Source of the DNA: Ruthenibacterium lactatiformans
Lineage (GTDB): Bacteria; Bacillota; Clostridia; Oscillospirales; Ruminococcaceae
Reading direction: 5' to 3'
DNA length: 64,000 nucleotides
NCBI RefSeq assembly: GCF_000949455.1
Contig: NZ_JXXK01000021.1
Coordinates: 1 to 64,000 of the forward strand
Every line of letters starts with the position of its first letter. Positions within the stretch are counted from its first letter, which is position 1. This document shows positions 13,860-23,665 of the stretch, piece after piece. The position numbers were made by a program, and so were the translations under genes. Below the pieces are notes generated by a model that saw only the letters and a program-made list of their open reading frames with translations, was not told the DNA's origin and did not search any database.

Positions 13860-15766
13860 ACCTGTGCCTCCTTGTAAATTCCCTGGAGGCGCACCAGCGG
13901 CTTCGCCTCCTCAATGAGGTCGTAAAAGGCCGGGATATGGCCTTCCACATTTTCCGCCAGCCAGTCCATGCGCAGAATCTCCTCCGGCTCCATCTGTTTG
14001 TCTTCGGCCTGTATCATCACGCCGCCCTGGGCGTACAGTTCTCCTTCGAACGGGACGATCGTGCCCGAGCACAGGCCTTTGTGAAGGATCGCGGCAAGGC
14101 GCTTCGTCCCGCGGGGCAGGCTGCGGCTTTGCAGCACGTCTATCATTCCCGAGGCCATGCCCCACCAGTAATTGACCGCACGGCCCGCTTCGTTGCCCTC
14201 CAGCTTCCAGCGGCCATCCATGATGCCCCGCAGGATACGCTCGTAAAATTCTCCCCAATGCCAGAATGGCATTGCCAGAGGCACCGGCTCCTCCCCGTCC
14301 AAACGGTACAGGCCATAGTGCTTATCGCCCCGCGGCAGCCCTGCGTCCTGGCTGGAGATCAGCTCGACGCCGCGTTTTTCCAGCTCGCTCAGCGCGTCCA
14401 CACCCTTTTCCCCGGTCCACATCAAATGAACCTTGGCACGCGGATTGGCCATCCTTGCGCCCAGCGCGAATGCATTGATGCCCGCGACCATCCCGTAAAT
14501 GGGATAATTCGCAATGTATCCCACACGGTTATTGTCGGCCAGCGCACCCGCGATTGCCCCAACCAGAAATTTAGCCTCATAAATGCGGCCGTAATAGGTG
14601 CGCACACTGGGATGGTCCATATTCAGAGAGCAGTTGAGTATCTTTACCTCCGGATGACGGATGGCCGCACGCAGGCTGCATTCCATCAGCTTCGGCGTCG
14701 TGGTAAACAGCACGTCGTTTCCATCGGCAATGGCGCGCTCAATGACCTCGTCGTCATTTTCACCCACCCGGATGTTGTCGTAGCCCTTGGTGAACACCCG
14801 CCCGGCAAGGACCTCATCCACATGACCGCGCCCGAATTCATGGGCATAGGTCCACGCGCTGGTATCCGCGCTTTTTTCATATAGGAAGGCCACATTCAAG
14901 CGGGACTGTTCCAGCGGCAGGATGCGGCTGATGAGCGGCGGCGCCTGCGTCGTAGGCTCCAGAGACAGCTCCACCGCTTCGTCCTGTGTGAGGGCCTCGA
15001 TCTCGGACCACATCTTTTCCAGCTCTGCCGCCATCTCCCGGCCCGTTTTGTCCCTGATCGTCTCATAAGGATACACACCCACGAATTTCAAAAGCGCGTC
15101 CCCCACGGTAATAGGCAGCCGCGCGCCGCCGCAGCGGTGGAACGCATCCTCGAAATTGTAATATGCCGTCTGGAAGTCCCGCCGGTCTTCTTTGCTCCAC
15201 GGCTGCCCCGGGCGGCTGTTGACCGCCTGGTCCATTGCCCGGAAGCGTCCCAGCTGGGAAAACCATAGATAATTGACCCCCGTCAGATCATAAAAATCCA
15301 GGAATTCATAATAGATCTTGTTTTCCTTGTCCTCTGAGCGGCGCGGCACGATACGCGTGACAGAGCCGGGAATGCTCATCGCCTCGTAGTATTTCATTAC
15401 GCTGACACGCTTGTTGCCCTCTTCCACATAGAACTTGTTCATGTATTCGTAGGCCTTGATGGGGTCCCGGATGCCCACGGACAAGTGCGCGTCGCACAGC
15501 GCGTTCCATTTCTGGGCAAATTCAGTGTCCTCATCCAGAAGCGGCATGAAATTACCTGCAAATGCCGTTTTGCGCCCGGCCGTTTTCGTACCGACGATGG
15601 ATGCCAAAGGGATATTTACAACGCCGAGCGGTTCTGTATATTCCACCGCGGTGTGCTCCAGGATCTCGTCCAGTGCCTGCAAATACGGGTAAGTCCCTTT
15701 CAGCACGCTCGACCGGAACTCTTTCTGTCCAAGGCGGAGCGCCTTGCGGTAATCTTCCTGTGCCAT
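13856..15766 (-). CDS. Cytosolic BMP-domain protein with ParB-like N-terminus, about 636 aa
   Basis: Residues about 270-600 form a BMP/PnrA-type periplasmic-binding fold (GYDNIRVGENDDEVIERA, ILNCSLNMDHPSVRTYYGRIYEAKFLVGAIAG, YPIYGMVAGINAFALGARM). BMP lipoproteins bind purine nucleosides for ABC import. This one has no signal peptide or lipobox and instead has a ~250-residue N-terminal region containing FYVEEGNKRVSVMKYY, like the ParB/sulfiredoxin nuclease-like fold. The ATG at 15766 is eight bases from AGGAGG. An intracellular nucleoside sensor is the most plausible inference, with the phosphoesterase gene overlapping its end. Confidence 0.75.
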   Translation of the reverse strand: MAQEDYRKALRLGQKEFRSSVLKGTYPYLQALDEILEHTAVEYTEPLGVVNIPLASIVGTKTAGRKTAFAGNFMPLLDEDTEFAQKWNALCDAHLSVGIRDPIKAYEYMNKFYVEEGNKRVSVMKYYEAMSIPGSVTRIVPRRSEDKENKIYYEFLDFYDLTGVNYLWFSQLGRFRAMDQAVNSRPGQPWSKEDRRDFQTAYYNFEDAFHRCGGARLPITVGDALLKFVGVYPYETIRDKTGREMAAELEKMWSEIEALTQDEAVELSLEPTTQAPPLISRILPLEQSRLNVAFLYEKSADTSAWTYAHEFGRGHVDEVLAGRVFTKGYDNIRVGENDDEVIERAIADGNDVLFTTTPKLMECSLRAAIRHPEVKILNCSLNMDHPSVRTYYGRIYEAKFLVGAIAGALADNNRVGYIANYPIYGMVAGINAFALGARMANPRAKVHLMWTGEKGVDALSELEKRGVELISSQDAGLPRGDKHYGLYRLDGEEPVPLAMPFWHWGEFYERILRGIMDGRWKLEGNEAGRAVNYWWGMASGMIDVLQSRSLPRGTKRLAAILHKGLCSGTIVPFEGELYAQGGVMIQAEDKQMEPEEILRMDWLAENVEGHIPAFYDLIEEAKPLVRLQGIYKEAQV

Positions 15767-15933
15767 ATCCATTGCCTCCTCTTGTGCTGGTCTCTTTTCT
15801 TTATATTATCCTTTTTGATGTGGGAATGCAATTATTTCCTCTTACACCTGGCCGCAAGACTGGCACAAGCGCTGAAAAAGTAGTATACTGGTTGCCGGGC
15901 ACAGGCCCACTCTGCGAAAAGGAGCTTTCTGCA

Positions 15934-16626
15934 ATGTTCAAACTGGAAACACACTGCCACACCTCTGAAGTGAGCGGCTGCAGCCGCCTGCCCGCCGTGC
16001 AGCTCGTCACACAGCTCAAACGCTCCGGTTACGGCGGCGCCGTTATTACAGACCACTTCCACCATGGCTATTTCGACAGCCTTACAGGAAGCTGGACACA
16101 AAAGATCGACTGCTTTCTGTCCGGCTACCGCGCCGCGTGTGAAGCAGGGGCACAGGCCGGCCTGCACATTTACTGCGGGCTTGAGTTTCGCACCACCACA
16201 AGCGACAACGACTATCTCCTGTTCGGCGCTACGCCCGAACTGCTTTACAGTACGCCGGAGCTGCACCGGTATACCATCCCGCAGCTGCGCGCCCTGGCGG
16301 ACCTCGAAGGCCTGCTGCTGGTGCAGGCACACCCGTTTCGCACCGGGCTGACGCGGGAGGACCCCGCCCTGTTGGACGGCGTGGAGGTGTTCAACGGCAA
16401 CGCCCGTCATGACTCTCACAACGATGACGCGCTCCGCTTCGCCCGCGAAAACGGCCTGTTGTTTTTTTCCGGCTCCGATCATCACGAGACCGAGGACCGT
16501 GGACGCGGCGGCATGGTGCTGCCGCGCGAGCCGAAAGATGAAGCAGACCTCGTCCGCCTGCTGCCTTCAGCAGGCCTGCTGCCCGATATCCTTCTGGAAT
16601 TTTTCCCGGTCAAGCCCGAAAAATAA
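15934..16626 (+). CDS. PHP-domain metal-dependent phosphoesterase, 230 aa
   Basis: PHP fold shown by ETHCHTSEVSGC at the N-terminus, AVITDHFHHGYFD, GLEFRTTTSDNDYLLFG, LVQAHPFR, and SGSDHHETEDRG. Proteins like this hydrolyse small phosphoesters or oligonucleotide ends; the substrate is not predictable. AAAAGGAG is nine bases upstream of the ATG. A TATACT -10 (15884-15889) with weak TGGCAC -35 lies ahead. It is alone, divergent from the BMP gene and convergent with the ClpE-like gene. Confidence 0.85.
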   Translation: MFKLETHCHTSEVSGCSRLPAVQLVTQLKRSGYGGAVITDHFHHGYFDSLTGSWTQKIDCFLSGYRAACEAGAQAGLHIYCGLEFRTTTSDNDYLLFGATPELLYSTPELHRYTIPQLRALADLEGLLLVQAHPFRTGLTREDPALLDGVEVFNGNARHDSHNDDALRFARENGLLFFSGSDHHETEDRGRGGMVLPREPKDEADLVRLLPSAGLLPDILLEFFPVKPEK

Positions 16627-16637
16627 CATCTGAAAAA

Positions 16638-16678
16638 CGGCCCCGCCGCTGGCATTCCAGCAGCAGGGCCGCTTTTTT
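16638..16678. terminator. Terminator between PHP gene and clpE-like gene
   Basis: CGGCCC (16638-16643) pairs with GGGCCG (16666-16671) around an inner GCTGG/CCAGC hairpin, followed by a T6 run; an A5 run on the other side makes it usable from both strands. Confidence 0.75.
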
Positions 16679-16700
16679 GTATCATTCTCCGGCGCGGCGC

Positions 16701-19031
16701 TCAGCAATGCAGTACGATATCCCCGTCCTGCGTATCCACCTCAATGGCCGTCAGCGGCTCGCCGCTGATGATCTTCCCGGCGATGGCATCCTCCACCTCT
16801 TTGCGGATGACACGCCGCAGATCGCGGGCGCCGAACTTGCCGCCCTTCGCCTTTTCACACAGCAGGGCAAGCGCGGCTTCTGTCCAGCTCAGACCGATGC
16901 CTTTTGCCGCGAGAGGTTCCTTGTACTCGCCAAGCATCAGAGCGGCGATCCGCTTCAGGCTCTCCGGAGAGAGCGGCGCAAAAGTGACGATCTCGTCCAC
17001 ACGGCTCATAAACTCCGGCCGCAGAAATTCGCCCAGCGCCTTGATGGACTTATCCCTGCTCATTTGAGCGATGGTACGGTTGAAGCCTGTTTCTCCGGTC
17101 TTGTCGCCGGAGCCTGCATTGCTCGTCATGCAGATGAGCGTATTTTCAAAATTGACCGTGCGGCCCTGGGCGTCGTTGATTTTTCCTTCGTCCAGGATCT
17201 GAAGCAGCAGGTTCATCACATCCGGATGCGCTTTCTCGATCTCGTCAAACAGCACCACGCTGTATGGCTTGCGGCGCACTTTCTCCGTCAGCTGCCCGGC
17301 CTCGTCATAGCCCACATAGCCCGGCGGCGAACCGATCAGGCGGCTGACCGTGTGCTTTTCCATGAATTCCGACATATCCAGACGGATAAGCGGGTCGACC
17401 GTATCGAACAGCTGCAGCGCGAGCTGCTTGACAAGCTCTGTTTTGCCCACACCCGTGGGGCCGACGAAGATAAAGCTGGCCGGACGGCGGCGCGCTGAGA
17501 TGTCTGCGCGGCTGCGTTTGACAGCGTTTGCCACCAGATGCACGGCCTCGGGCTGGCCGATGATGACCCTGTTCAGGTTTTCTTCCAGATGCGCAAGCTT
17601 TGTATACTCGGTTTCCTTTACTTTTGCGGCCGGAATCCCCGTCCAAAGCTCAATGACTTTTGCCACATCCTCCATCGTCACCTGGATGCCGTCCACGGCC
17701 TCCCGCTGCGCGGGCAGCTCTGCCTCCAGGCGGATGATCTCGGATTTGATCTGCGCCAGCTTCTCGTAGTCCGGCCCCTCCTTGGCCTGTTCCTGCTCAG
17801 CCTCCTGCTCTTTCAGGCCCGCAAGGTGCTTTTCATTTTCCACCCATTCGGTGATTTCCGGGTGGCGCAGGCTGCAGCAGGCACAGGCCTCATCCAACAG
17901 GTCGATGGCCTTATCCGGCAGGAAACGGTCGGTGATATAGCGCTCGGACAGCGTGACCGTGCTGCGCACGATGGCTTCACTCACCTTTACATGGTGGTAC
18001 GCCTCATAATACTGGCGGATGCCCGCGATAACAGCCGTAGCATCGTCGATGGACGGCTCCTCGATCTTCACCGGCTGGAAACGGCGCTCCAGCGCCTGGT
18101 CTTTCTCAATGTATTTGCGGTATTCTGCAAACGTCGTCGCGCCGATGACCTGAATCTCCCCCCGGGAGAGCGCAGGCTTAAGGATGTTGGCTGCGTTCAT
18201 CGCGCCCTCGGAATCCCCCGCCCCGGTGATGTTGTGGATCTCATCAATAAATAAAATAACGTTGCCCGCCGCTTTCACTTCGCCAATGAGCCCTTTCACA
18301 CGGCTTTCAAACTGGCCGCGGAACTGGGTTCCCGCCACCAGGCTTGTCAGGTCCAGCAGATAAATTTCCTTGTCACGCAGGCGCGCCGGAACGTTCCCCT
18401 CTGCGATATGCAGCGCTATGCCCTCGGCGATGGCCGTCTTGCCCACGCCCGCCTCACCGATGAGGCAGGGATTGTTCTTCTGGCGGCGGGAAAGGATCTG
18501 GACGGTGCGGTAAATTTCCCTGTCGCGGCCCACGATGCGGTCCAGCTTTCCGTCCCGCGCCTTGCGGGTGAGGTTCTCGCAGTAATTGTCCAGAAACTTG
18601 CGTTTCTTGCCGCGGTCGTTCTTACTCTTTACTTCCTTCTCCGGCGCTTCTTCCGCTTTCCTGCGGCCGCCGAAAATACCGAAGGGGAACGTTGCGTTGC
18701 CGCCGGGCGTAAAATCGCCGTCGCCGCCTTCGTCCGTATCGTCGTCCGGCGCTTCATCCCCGTCCGCATCGTCCTGCGGCGCCATCATCCCAAGCTGCTG
18801 CATCATGGCGGCGGGGTCCATATCTCCGTTTTCCATCATGCCGGCGAAGCGTTCTTCCATAGCCTCCAGATCCTGATCGGAGATACCGAACTGTTTCATA
18901 ATATCGTCCACGGGCTTGATGCCAAGCTCCCGCGCACACGAAAGGCAGTAGCCCTCGCTTTTCGCCTCGCCCGCCTCCAGCTTCTGTACAAAAACAATGG
19001 CGGGGCGTTTTTTGCATCTAACACAAAGCAT
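16701..19031 (-). CDS. clpE: ClpE-like AAA+ unfoldase, 776 aa
   Basis: Hsp100 unfoldase expected to feed damaged proteins to ClpP. An N-terminal zinc finger (CVRC at residues 3-6, CLSC at 29-32) replaces the ClpC N-domain, the hallmark of ClpE. Then come an acidic linker (residues ~87-106, DDDTDEGGDGD), AAA domain 1 (GEAGVGKT 192-199, FIDEIH 262-266), a helical middle segment (~395-445), and AAA domain 2 (GPTGVGKT 524-531, VVLFDEIEKAH). No CtsR-type operator is evident. It is the last gene of a leftward run from cvpA. ClpC is the alternative, but the zinc finger favours ClpE. Confidence 0.88.
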   Translation of the reverse strand: MLCVRCKKRPAIVFVQKLEAGEAKSEGYCLSCARELGIKPVDDIMKQFGISDQDLEAMEERFAGMMENGDMDPAAMMQQLGMMAPQDDADGDEAPDDDTDEGGDGDFTPGGNATFPFGIFGGRRKAEEAPEKEVKSKNDRGKKRKFLDNYCENLTRKARDGKLDRIVGRDREIYRTVQILSRRQKNNPCLIGEAGVGKTAIAEGIALHIAEGNVPARLRDKEIYLLDLTSLVAGTQFRGQFESRVKGLIGEVKAAGNVILFIDEIHNITGAGDSEGAMNAANILKPALSRGEIQVIGATTFAEYRKYIEKDQALERRFQPVKIEEPSIDDATAVIAGIRQYYEAYHHVKVSEAIVRSTVTLSERYITDRFLPDKAIDLLDEACACCSLRHPEITEWVENEKHLAGLKEQEAEQEQAKEGPDYEKLAQIKSEIIRLEAELPAQREAVDGIQVTMEDVAKVIELWTGIPAAKVKETEYTKLAHLEENLNRVIIGQPEAVHLVANAVKRSRADISARRRPASFIFVGPTGVGKTELVKQLALQLFDTVDPLIRLDMSEFMEKHTVSRLIGSPPGYVGYDEAGQLTEKVRRKPYSVVLFDEIEKAHPDVMNLLLQILDEGKINDAQGRTVNFENTLICMTSNAGSGDKTGETGFNRTIAQMSRDKSIKALGEFLRPEFMSRVDEIVTFAPLSPESLKRIAALMLGEYKEPLAAKGIGLSWTEAALALLCEKAKGGKFGARDLRRVIRKEVEDAIAGKIISGEPLTAIEVDTQDGDIVLHC

Positions 19032-19062
19032 TCAGATTATTTCCTTTCCTGTTCTCCGCATC

Positions 19063-19746
19063 TTACAGAAACGGATTATACGCGGAGAAAAATGAGTAAA
19101 AATAGCTGCCCGAAAGCGACGAATCGTTGACGAACGGCAGATTTCCGTTTGTGATGACCACCACGGCCCACAGCAGGCACAGGATGAGCAGCACGTTGAT
19201 GAACCCGGCCACCACGCCGATGCACACGCCCAAAATGCGGTTCACGCCGCCCAGAAGCGGAATCTTATTGATATTGGTGAGCACAGTGACAAGGAATGCA
19301 ATGACGACACGGCACAGCACAAATGTGGCAAAAAACACCACTACAGTGATGAGCGGCACCACCAGCGGCGCAATGATCTTTTCCACCACCTGCTGAGCAA
19401 TATCCGGAGCGCCGGAATCCAGCATGCCGGCCGCAGAAGCCGTGATATCGTCGATGAACTTCTGCGGCAGGATGCCCGAAAGGCCGTCCAGAATGACGGA
19501 CAGGTTCACCCCGCCCTGCTGCTGGATGGTACGGGCCGTCTGTTCGATGAGGCCCGATTTGAAAAAGTTTTCAAACACCGTGGGCGAAAGCTTGCCGGAT
19601 ACCACCCAGGCCAGCGCCAAAGACGCGAGGTTGCCCACAAGGTCCATCAAGCCCGCCACAAAGCCTTTGCGGGCGTAATGGAACACAGATACGACGATCA
19701 CCGCGATGAGCGCGACGTCGATGATGATTGCCGGTGAGATATTCAT
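19063..19746 (-). CDS. CvpA-family membrane protein, 227 aa
   Basis: Hydrophobic protein with about four membrane segments: residues 4-23, 35-50, about 130-155 and about 175-200. VFHYARKGFVAGLMDLVGNLASLALAW is the conserved CvpA N-terminal block, though the family's function (colicin V production in E. coli, envelope stability elsewhere) is poorly known. The start at 19746 is six bases behind GGAAAGGAC; a longer version starting at 19773 lacks a ribosome site. It sits 31 bases upstream of clpE. Confidence 0.8.
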   Translation of the reverse strand: MNISPAIIIDVALIAVIVVSVFHYARKGFVAGLMDLVGNLASLALAWVVSGKLSPTVFENFFKSGLIEQTARTIQQQGGVNLSVILDGLSGILPQKFIDDITASAAGMLDSGAPDIAQQVVEKIIAPLVVPLITVVVFFATFVLCRVVIAFLVTVLTNINKIPLLGGVNRILGVCIGVVAGFINVLLILCLLWAVVVITNGNLPFVNDSSLSGSYFYSFFSAYNPFL

Positions 19747-19807
19747 AAGTATGTCCTTTCCTGCGGGATGCATTCCCCCGCATATGCTTCGGTTGCGGTG
19801 GCCGGCG

Positions 19808-21124
19808 TCATCCCGCGGACGCCGACGGCGGCGCGGGCGGCTCGAACACGCTCACTTCCCCCTGCTCCAGCAAAAGCAGCTTTCGGCCGTTCACCATCGC
19901 CAGCGGCTTTGCCTCCGTCACGGTTGCGCCGTAAAACACGCCGTCCAGGCCATAGCTCAGCACACCGTCATTTGTCAGAACAAACGCACCGGTACGGCTG
20001 GCTGCCACGCCGCTTGCGCGCTCGTTCACGTCGGCACTGCCCGCCTCGGACAGGGTCGCGTCCAGAATCGTAAGCTGCGTCAATGCGCCGTGTACGCCGT
20101 CGCCAAACAGCAGCACCGCATTCTTGCCCGCGCTGATGGCCGCGCTCTGCAGCGTGCGCCCACCATAGGAATAGCGGTACAACTCTGTTCCGTCGGCCGT
20201 ATCGTACACCGCGGCATAAGTATCGTACAGCACCAGCACCTCGGCATTGGTGAGGTACTGGATCTTCACGGGCATGCCCTCGGTATTGCGAATGGTGACA
20301 TATTCGTCTTTACGTGTATCCATCAGGTACACGGTACCGCCCAGCGCGCCGCCTTCGGCGTAAGGGCACCCCGCTGCGAACTGCCGGTTGTCGCCGGCAA
20401 ACGCGAGAGCTGTAGGCAGGTCCTGCGTCTGGAAGGTATAGATGTTCTCAAACATCGGGTCATAAACATACAGCTTTGACTTTGTAAAAACCGCCAGCGT
20501 GCCGTTGGGGCTCATAGCGCAGAGCTGGATGGCGTCATCAAATTTGTTTTCGAACAGCGTGCGGCTGCGGCTCTCCACCCGCAGCTCCTTGCCAGCGCGG
20601 TTGTATACACACACACGTGTGTTGCCCGCCGTAATGGCCGGCCTGCCGTAACCGTGCTGGATGCGCCGCACCTCGTTGCCGCCCGCGGAATAGATGGCCA
20701 GGTCCTTATCGCCTACCGCCACGAAGCCGCCTGCCAGCGGCAGTGCATTCTGATACCCGGACAGCGTAAATGAAACGGGATAGCCGGGGCTGGGCGTCAG
20801 CGCGATGCCGATGGAGTCCACCGCATCGCCCAGCAGCGCCAGCGACGCGCCGTAAATGCCGGTGAAATAGGCCAGTACCGCAGCCAAAAGCACCGCGCAC
20901 ACCGCAGCCGCGCGGATACGGCGCATGCGCTTGCGCCGCCGGATACGTTCAATACGTGCCGCGCTGCTCCGAGGCGGCACGGGCTCCGCGCCGGGCGCCT
21001 GCTCTTGGATGGCGCGCGGCTCGCCCGCATCGGGACGCACCGCACTCCGCGCAGGGGCGCCGGGCCTCTGCGGCGTTGTATTCTCCTGTTCGCGCCCGTC
21101 TGGTTCGCGTGGCATCAGTTCCAT
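19808..21124 (-). CDS. DUF5711-type membrane-anchored beta-propeller protein, 438 aa
   Basis: A Pro/Arg-rich cytosolic N-terminus (~70 residues) leads to one membrane helix (AAAVCAVLLAAVLAYFTGIYGA), then ~330 residues of repeating short beta strands (GGFVAVGDKDLAIYSAGG, MSPNGTLAVFTKSKLYVYD, ...), a WD/PQQ-like propeller outside the cell. This layout matches clostridial DUF5711 proteins. Function unknown. Located between truA (27 bases) and cvpA (61 bases) in the same run; a role in envelope monitoring is only a guess. Confidence 0.65.
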   Translation of the reverse strand: MELMPREPDGREQENTTPQRPGAPARSAVRPDAGEPRAIQEQAPGAEPVPPRSSAARIERIRRRKRMRRIRAAAVCAVLLAAVLAYFTGIYGASLALLGDAVDSIGIALTPSPGYPVSFTLSGYQNALPLAGGFVAVGDKDLAIYSAGGNEVRRIQHGYGRPAITAGNTRVCVYNRAGKELRVESRSRTLFENKFDDAIQLCAMSPNGTLAVFTKSKLYVYDPMFENIYTFQTQDLPTALAFAGDNRQFAAGCPYAEGGALGGTVYLMDTRKDEYVTIRNTEGMPVKIQYLTNAEVLVLYDTYAAVYDTADGTELYRYSYGGRTLQSAAISAGKNAVLLFGDGVHGALTQLTILDATLSEAGSADVNERASGVAASRTGAFVLTNDGVLSYGLDGVFYGATVTEAKPLAMVNGRKLLLLEQGEVSVFEPPAPPSASAG

Positions 21125-21151
21125 AAATCGTATACTCTCTTTTGCGTTTCG

Positions 21152-21940
21152 TTATTCCTGTTTCGCCGTTATTTCCTGCGCGGCCTGTGTATTGCCGGCT
21201 TCTTCTTCGGAGTAATTCACCTTGTAAAGGAAAAGCCCCTGCGCCGGAGCGGTATCCCCCGCCAGCGAACGTTTTTTTTCTTCCAGAATATCCCGCATGC
21301 GCTCCGGCGGCATGCGCCCCGCGCCCGCTTCCACCAGCGTGCCCACAAAAATGCGCACCATATTGTACAGGTAGCCGTCCGCGCACACATGGAACGTGAT
21401 ATCGTCCCCCTCACGCCGCACATGGGCGAAATACACCGTGCGCACCGTATCGGCGATATCGCTGCCGGAGGACATGAACGACACAAAATCGTGTTTTCCC
21501 ACAAGGTACTGCGCCGCGCGTTCCATCCTGCCGGCATCCAAAGGCCCTGGGAAACGCCAGCACAACCCGTTCTGAAACGGGTCCGCCACGGCGCTGTTAT
21601 GAATGCGGTAGATATATTCTTTGCTTTTCGCACTGTAACGGGCGTGGAAATCCTCCGGCACCCGGTGCGCCTCCGTCACTCGTACATCGTCCGGCAAAAA
21701 GCGGTTGACGGCAAGCGGAAGCTTGCGCGGCGGAATCGGCTTGGGCTGCGTGTAACTGACACAGTACCCAAGCGCGTGCACACCGGAATCCGTGCGCGAA
21801 CACCCTTTCACCGGCGGCCGCACGCCGTACAGGCTTTCCAGCGCGTTCTGCAGCACCTCGCACACCGAAAGCGCATTTTTCTGCACCTGGAACCCGTGGT
21901 AGCGCGTGCCGGCAAAGCGCAGCGTAATGCAGACGTGCAT
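21152..21940 (-). CDS. truA: tRNA pseudouridine(38-40) synthase TruA, 262 aa
   Basis: Isomerises uridines 38-40 of the tRNA anticodon stem. SRTDSGVHA carries the catalytic Asp; N-terminal ITLRFAGTRYHGFQVQK, HARYSAKSKEYIYRI and the C-terminal YLYNMVRIFVGTLVEAGAGR are all TruA signatures. ATG at 21940 follows GGGAGGAATTTT. Placed right after ecfT, the common ecfA1-ecfA2-ecfT-truA order of Firmicutes. Confidence 0.95.
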   Translation of the reverse strand: MHVCITLRFAGTRYHGFQVQKNALSVCEVLQNALESLYGVRPPVKGCSRTDSGVHALGYCVSYTQPKPIPPRKLPLAVNRFLPDDVRVTEAHRVPEDFHARYSAKSKEYIYRIHNSAVADPFQNGLCWRFPGPLDAGRMERAAQYLVGKHDFVSFMSSGSDIADTVRTVYFAHVRREGDDITFHVCADGYLYNMVRIFVGTLVEAGAGRMPPERMRDILEEKKRSLAGDTAPAQGLFLYKVNYSEEEAGNTQAAQEITAKQE

Positions 21941-21976
21941 AAAATTCCTCCCGGACGATTTTAACACAAACCCCTT

Positions 21977-22795
21977 TTACCCAATGCGTGCAAAAAACAG
22001 GTTGCTCATACCAATGGCGACAAACACCAGCACCGCCACAACAGCAATGAGGATGTCGGAACGGTGCATGTGCAGCTGCTTCAGGCGGGTACGCCCCTCG
22101 CCGCCATGATAGCAGCGGCACTCCATGGCCATGGCCAGCTCGTCTGCCCGGCGGAACGCCGAAATAAACAGAGGGATCAACACCGGAATCAACGCCTTTA
22201 CACGCTGGCGCAGATTGCCGGAATCCAGCTGCGCGCCGCGCGCCTTCTGGGCGTTCATGATCTTGTCCGTCTCTTCGATCAGCGTGGGAATGAACCGCAG
22301 AGCAATGGTCATCATCATGGCAAGCTCATGCACCGGCAAGTGCAGCTTTGCCAGCGGATGCAGAAGCTGCTCGATGGCGTCGGTCAGCACAATAGGGCTG
22401 GTTGTGTATGTCAGCAGGCTCGTGCCCGCGATCAGACAGATGATGCGCACAGCCATAATGACGGCGTAATAGATACCCTCTTTGTATATTTTCAATATCC
22501 ACCAGGACACCAGCGGCTCGGATGTTCCCGTCATAAAAAACAGATTCAGCACGGCCGTAAACAGAATGATGGGCAGGATCGGCTTGATGCTTTTTCCCAC
22601 GATTTTGAGCGGTATCTTCGCCACAAGGTACAAAACAGTGAGGAACACGATGGAAATAACGAGTCCCGCCGGATTCGAACCAACAAACAGCATCACGATA
22701 TAGGCGATGGTGAGCAGCAGCTTCACGCGGGGGTCCATTGTATGCAGGATGGAATTGCCCGGGAAATGCTGGCCAATGGTGATGTCACGCAGCAT
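21977..22795 (-). CDS. ecfT: ECF transporter transmembrane component EcfT, 272 aa
   Basis: Membrane scaffold of energy-coupling-factor importers for vitamins and metals. About five membrane helices are visible, with the two Ala-Arg-Gly coupling motifs near QKARGAQLD and the EcfT opening GQHFPGNSILHTMDPRVKL. It abuts ecfA2 directly. No substrate-binding S component is encoded nearby, so it is a shared (group II) module. Confidence 0.95.
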   Translation of the reverse strand: MLRDITIGQHFPGNSILHTMDPRVKLLLTIAYIVMLFVGSNPAGLVISIVFLTVLYLVAKIPLKIVGKSIKPILPIILFTAVLNLFFMTGTSEPLVSWWILKIYKEGIYYAVIMAVRIICLIAGTSLLTYTTSPIVLTDAIEQLLHPLAKLHLPVHELAMMMTIALRFIPTLIEETDKIMNAQKARGAQLDSGNLRQRVKALIPVLIPLFISAFRRADELAMAMECRCYHGGEGRTRLKQLHMHRSDILIAVVAVLVFVAIGMSNLFFARIG

Positions 22796-23665
22796 TTACA
22801 TACCCTCCTTTGCTGCCGCACGGGCGGCAAGGATGGTCTTAACAGCGTATTTTACCGTATATACGTCGGTGTCGATGTCCAGCCCCATCTCACGCAGGCG
22901 CAAAAATATCTTCGTCACCTCGGGCACCGAAAGGCCCAGCTCCAGCAGCTCCGGCGCGCGGGCAAACACCTTATCTGTGGCGTCGTACATCGCAATGCGT
23001 CCCGCGTTCATCACCAGCACGCGGTCTGCATATTTGGCGATATCCTCCATGGAGTGGCTGACAAGGACGATGGTGGACCCGGTCTGCTTATGGTATTCCC
23101 GTATCTGTCCGAGGATCATATCCCGGCCCTCCGGGTCCAGCCCGGCGGCGGGTTCGTCCAACACCAGAAGCCGCGGTTCCATGGCAAGCACACCTGCAAT
23201 GGCCACACGGCGCTTCTGCCCGCCGGAAAGCTCAAAGGGGCTGCGCTGCAAAAAGCAGCTGTCAATGCCGCAGAACGCGGCCGCACGCTGCACGCGCCGG
23301 TCGATCTCCTCCGCAGAAAGCCCCATATTCGCGGGGCCGAAAGCGATGTCCTTATATACCGTTTCTTCAAAAAGCTGATACTCCGGGTACTGGAACACCA
23401 GACCTGCCATAAAACGAAAACGGCGGATATCTTTGGGGTCCGCCCACATATCCTCACCGGCAATGTACACCTTGCCGGAGGTAGGCTTGTTGATACCGTT
23501 GAAGTGCGTGATGAGCGTGGATTTGCCGCAGCCGGTGGAACCGATGACACCCACGAACTCGCCTTCTTCGATTTCGAAGCTGACGTGATCCAGAGCCACA
23601 GTCTCGTCCGGCATGCCCTGGTTATAGATATAGGTGAGGTCTTCCACCTTCACGATTGCGGACAT
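22796..23665 (-). CDS. ecfA2: ECF transporter ATPase EcfA2, 289 aa
   Basis: ABC ATPase of the ECF module. Walker A GSTGCGKST (about residues 42-50), signature LSGGQKRRVA, Walker B LLVLDEPAAGLDP, and the switch His in VLVSHSME. It overlaps ecfA1 by 16 bases. Forms a heterodimer with EcfA1 on EcfT. Confidence 0.95.
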   Translation of the reverse strand: MSAIVKVEDLTYIYNQGMPDETVALDHVSFEIEEGEFVGVIGSTGCGKSTLITHFNGINKPTSGKVYIAGEDMWADPKDIRRFRFMAGLVFQYPEYQLFEETVYKDIAFGPANMGLSAEEIDRRVQRAAAFCGIDSCFLQRSPFELSGGQKRRVAIAGVLAMEPRLLVLDEPAAGLDPEGRDMILGQIREYHKQTGSTIVLVSHSMEDIAKYADRVLVMNAGRIAMYDATDKVFARAPELLELGLSVPEVTKIFLRLREMGLDIDTDVYTVKYAVKTILAARAAAKEGM

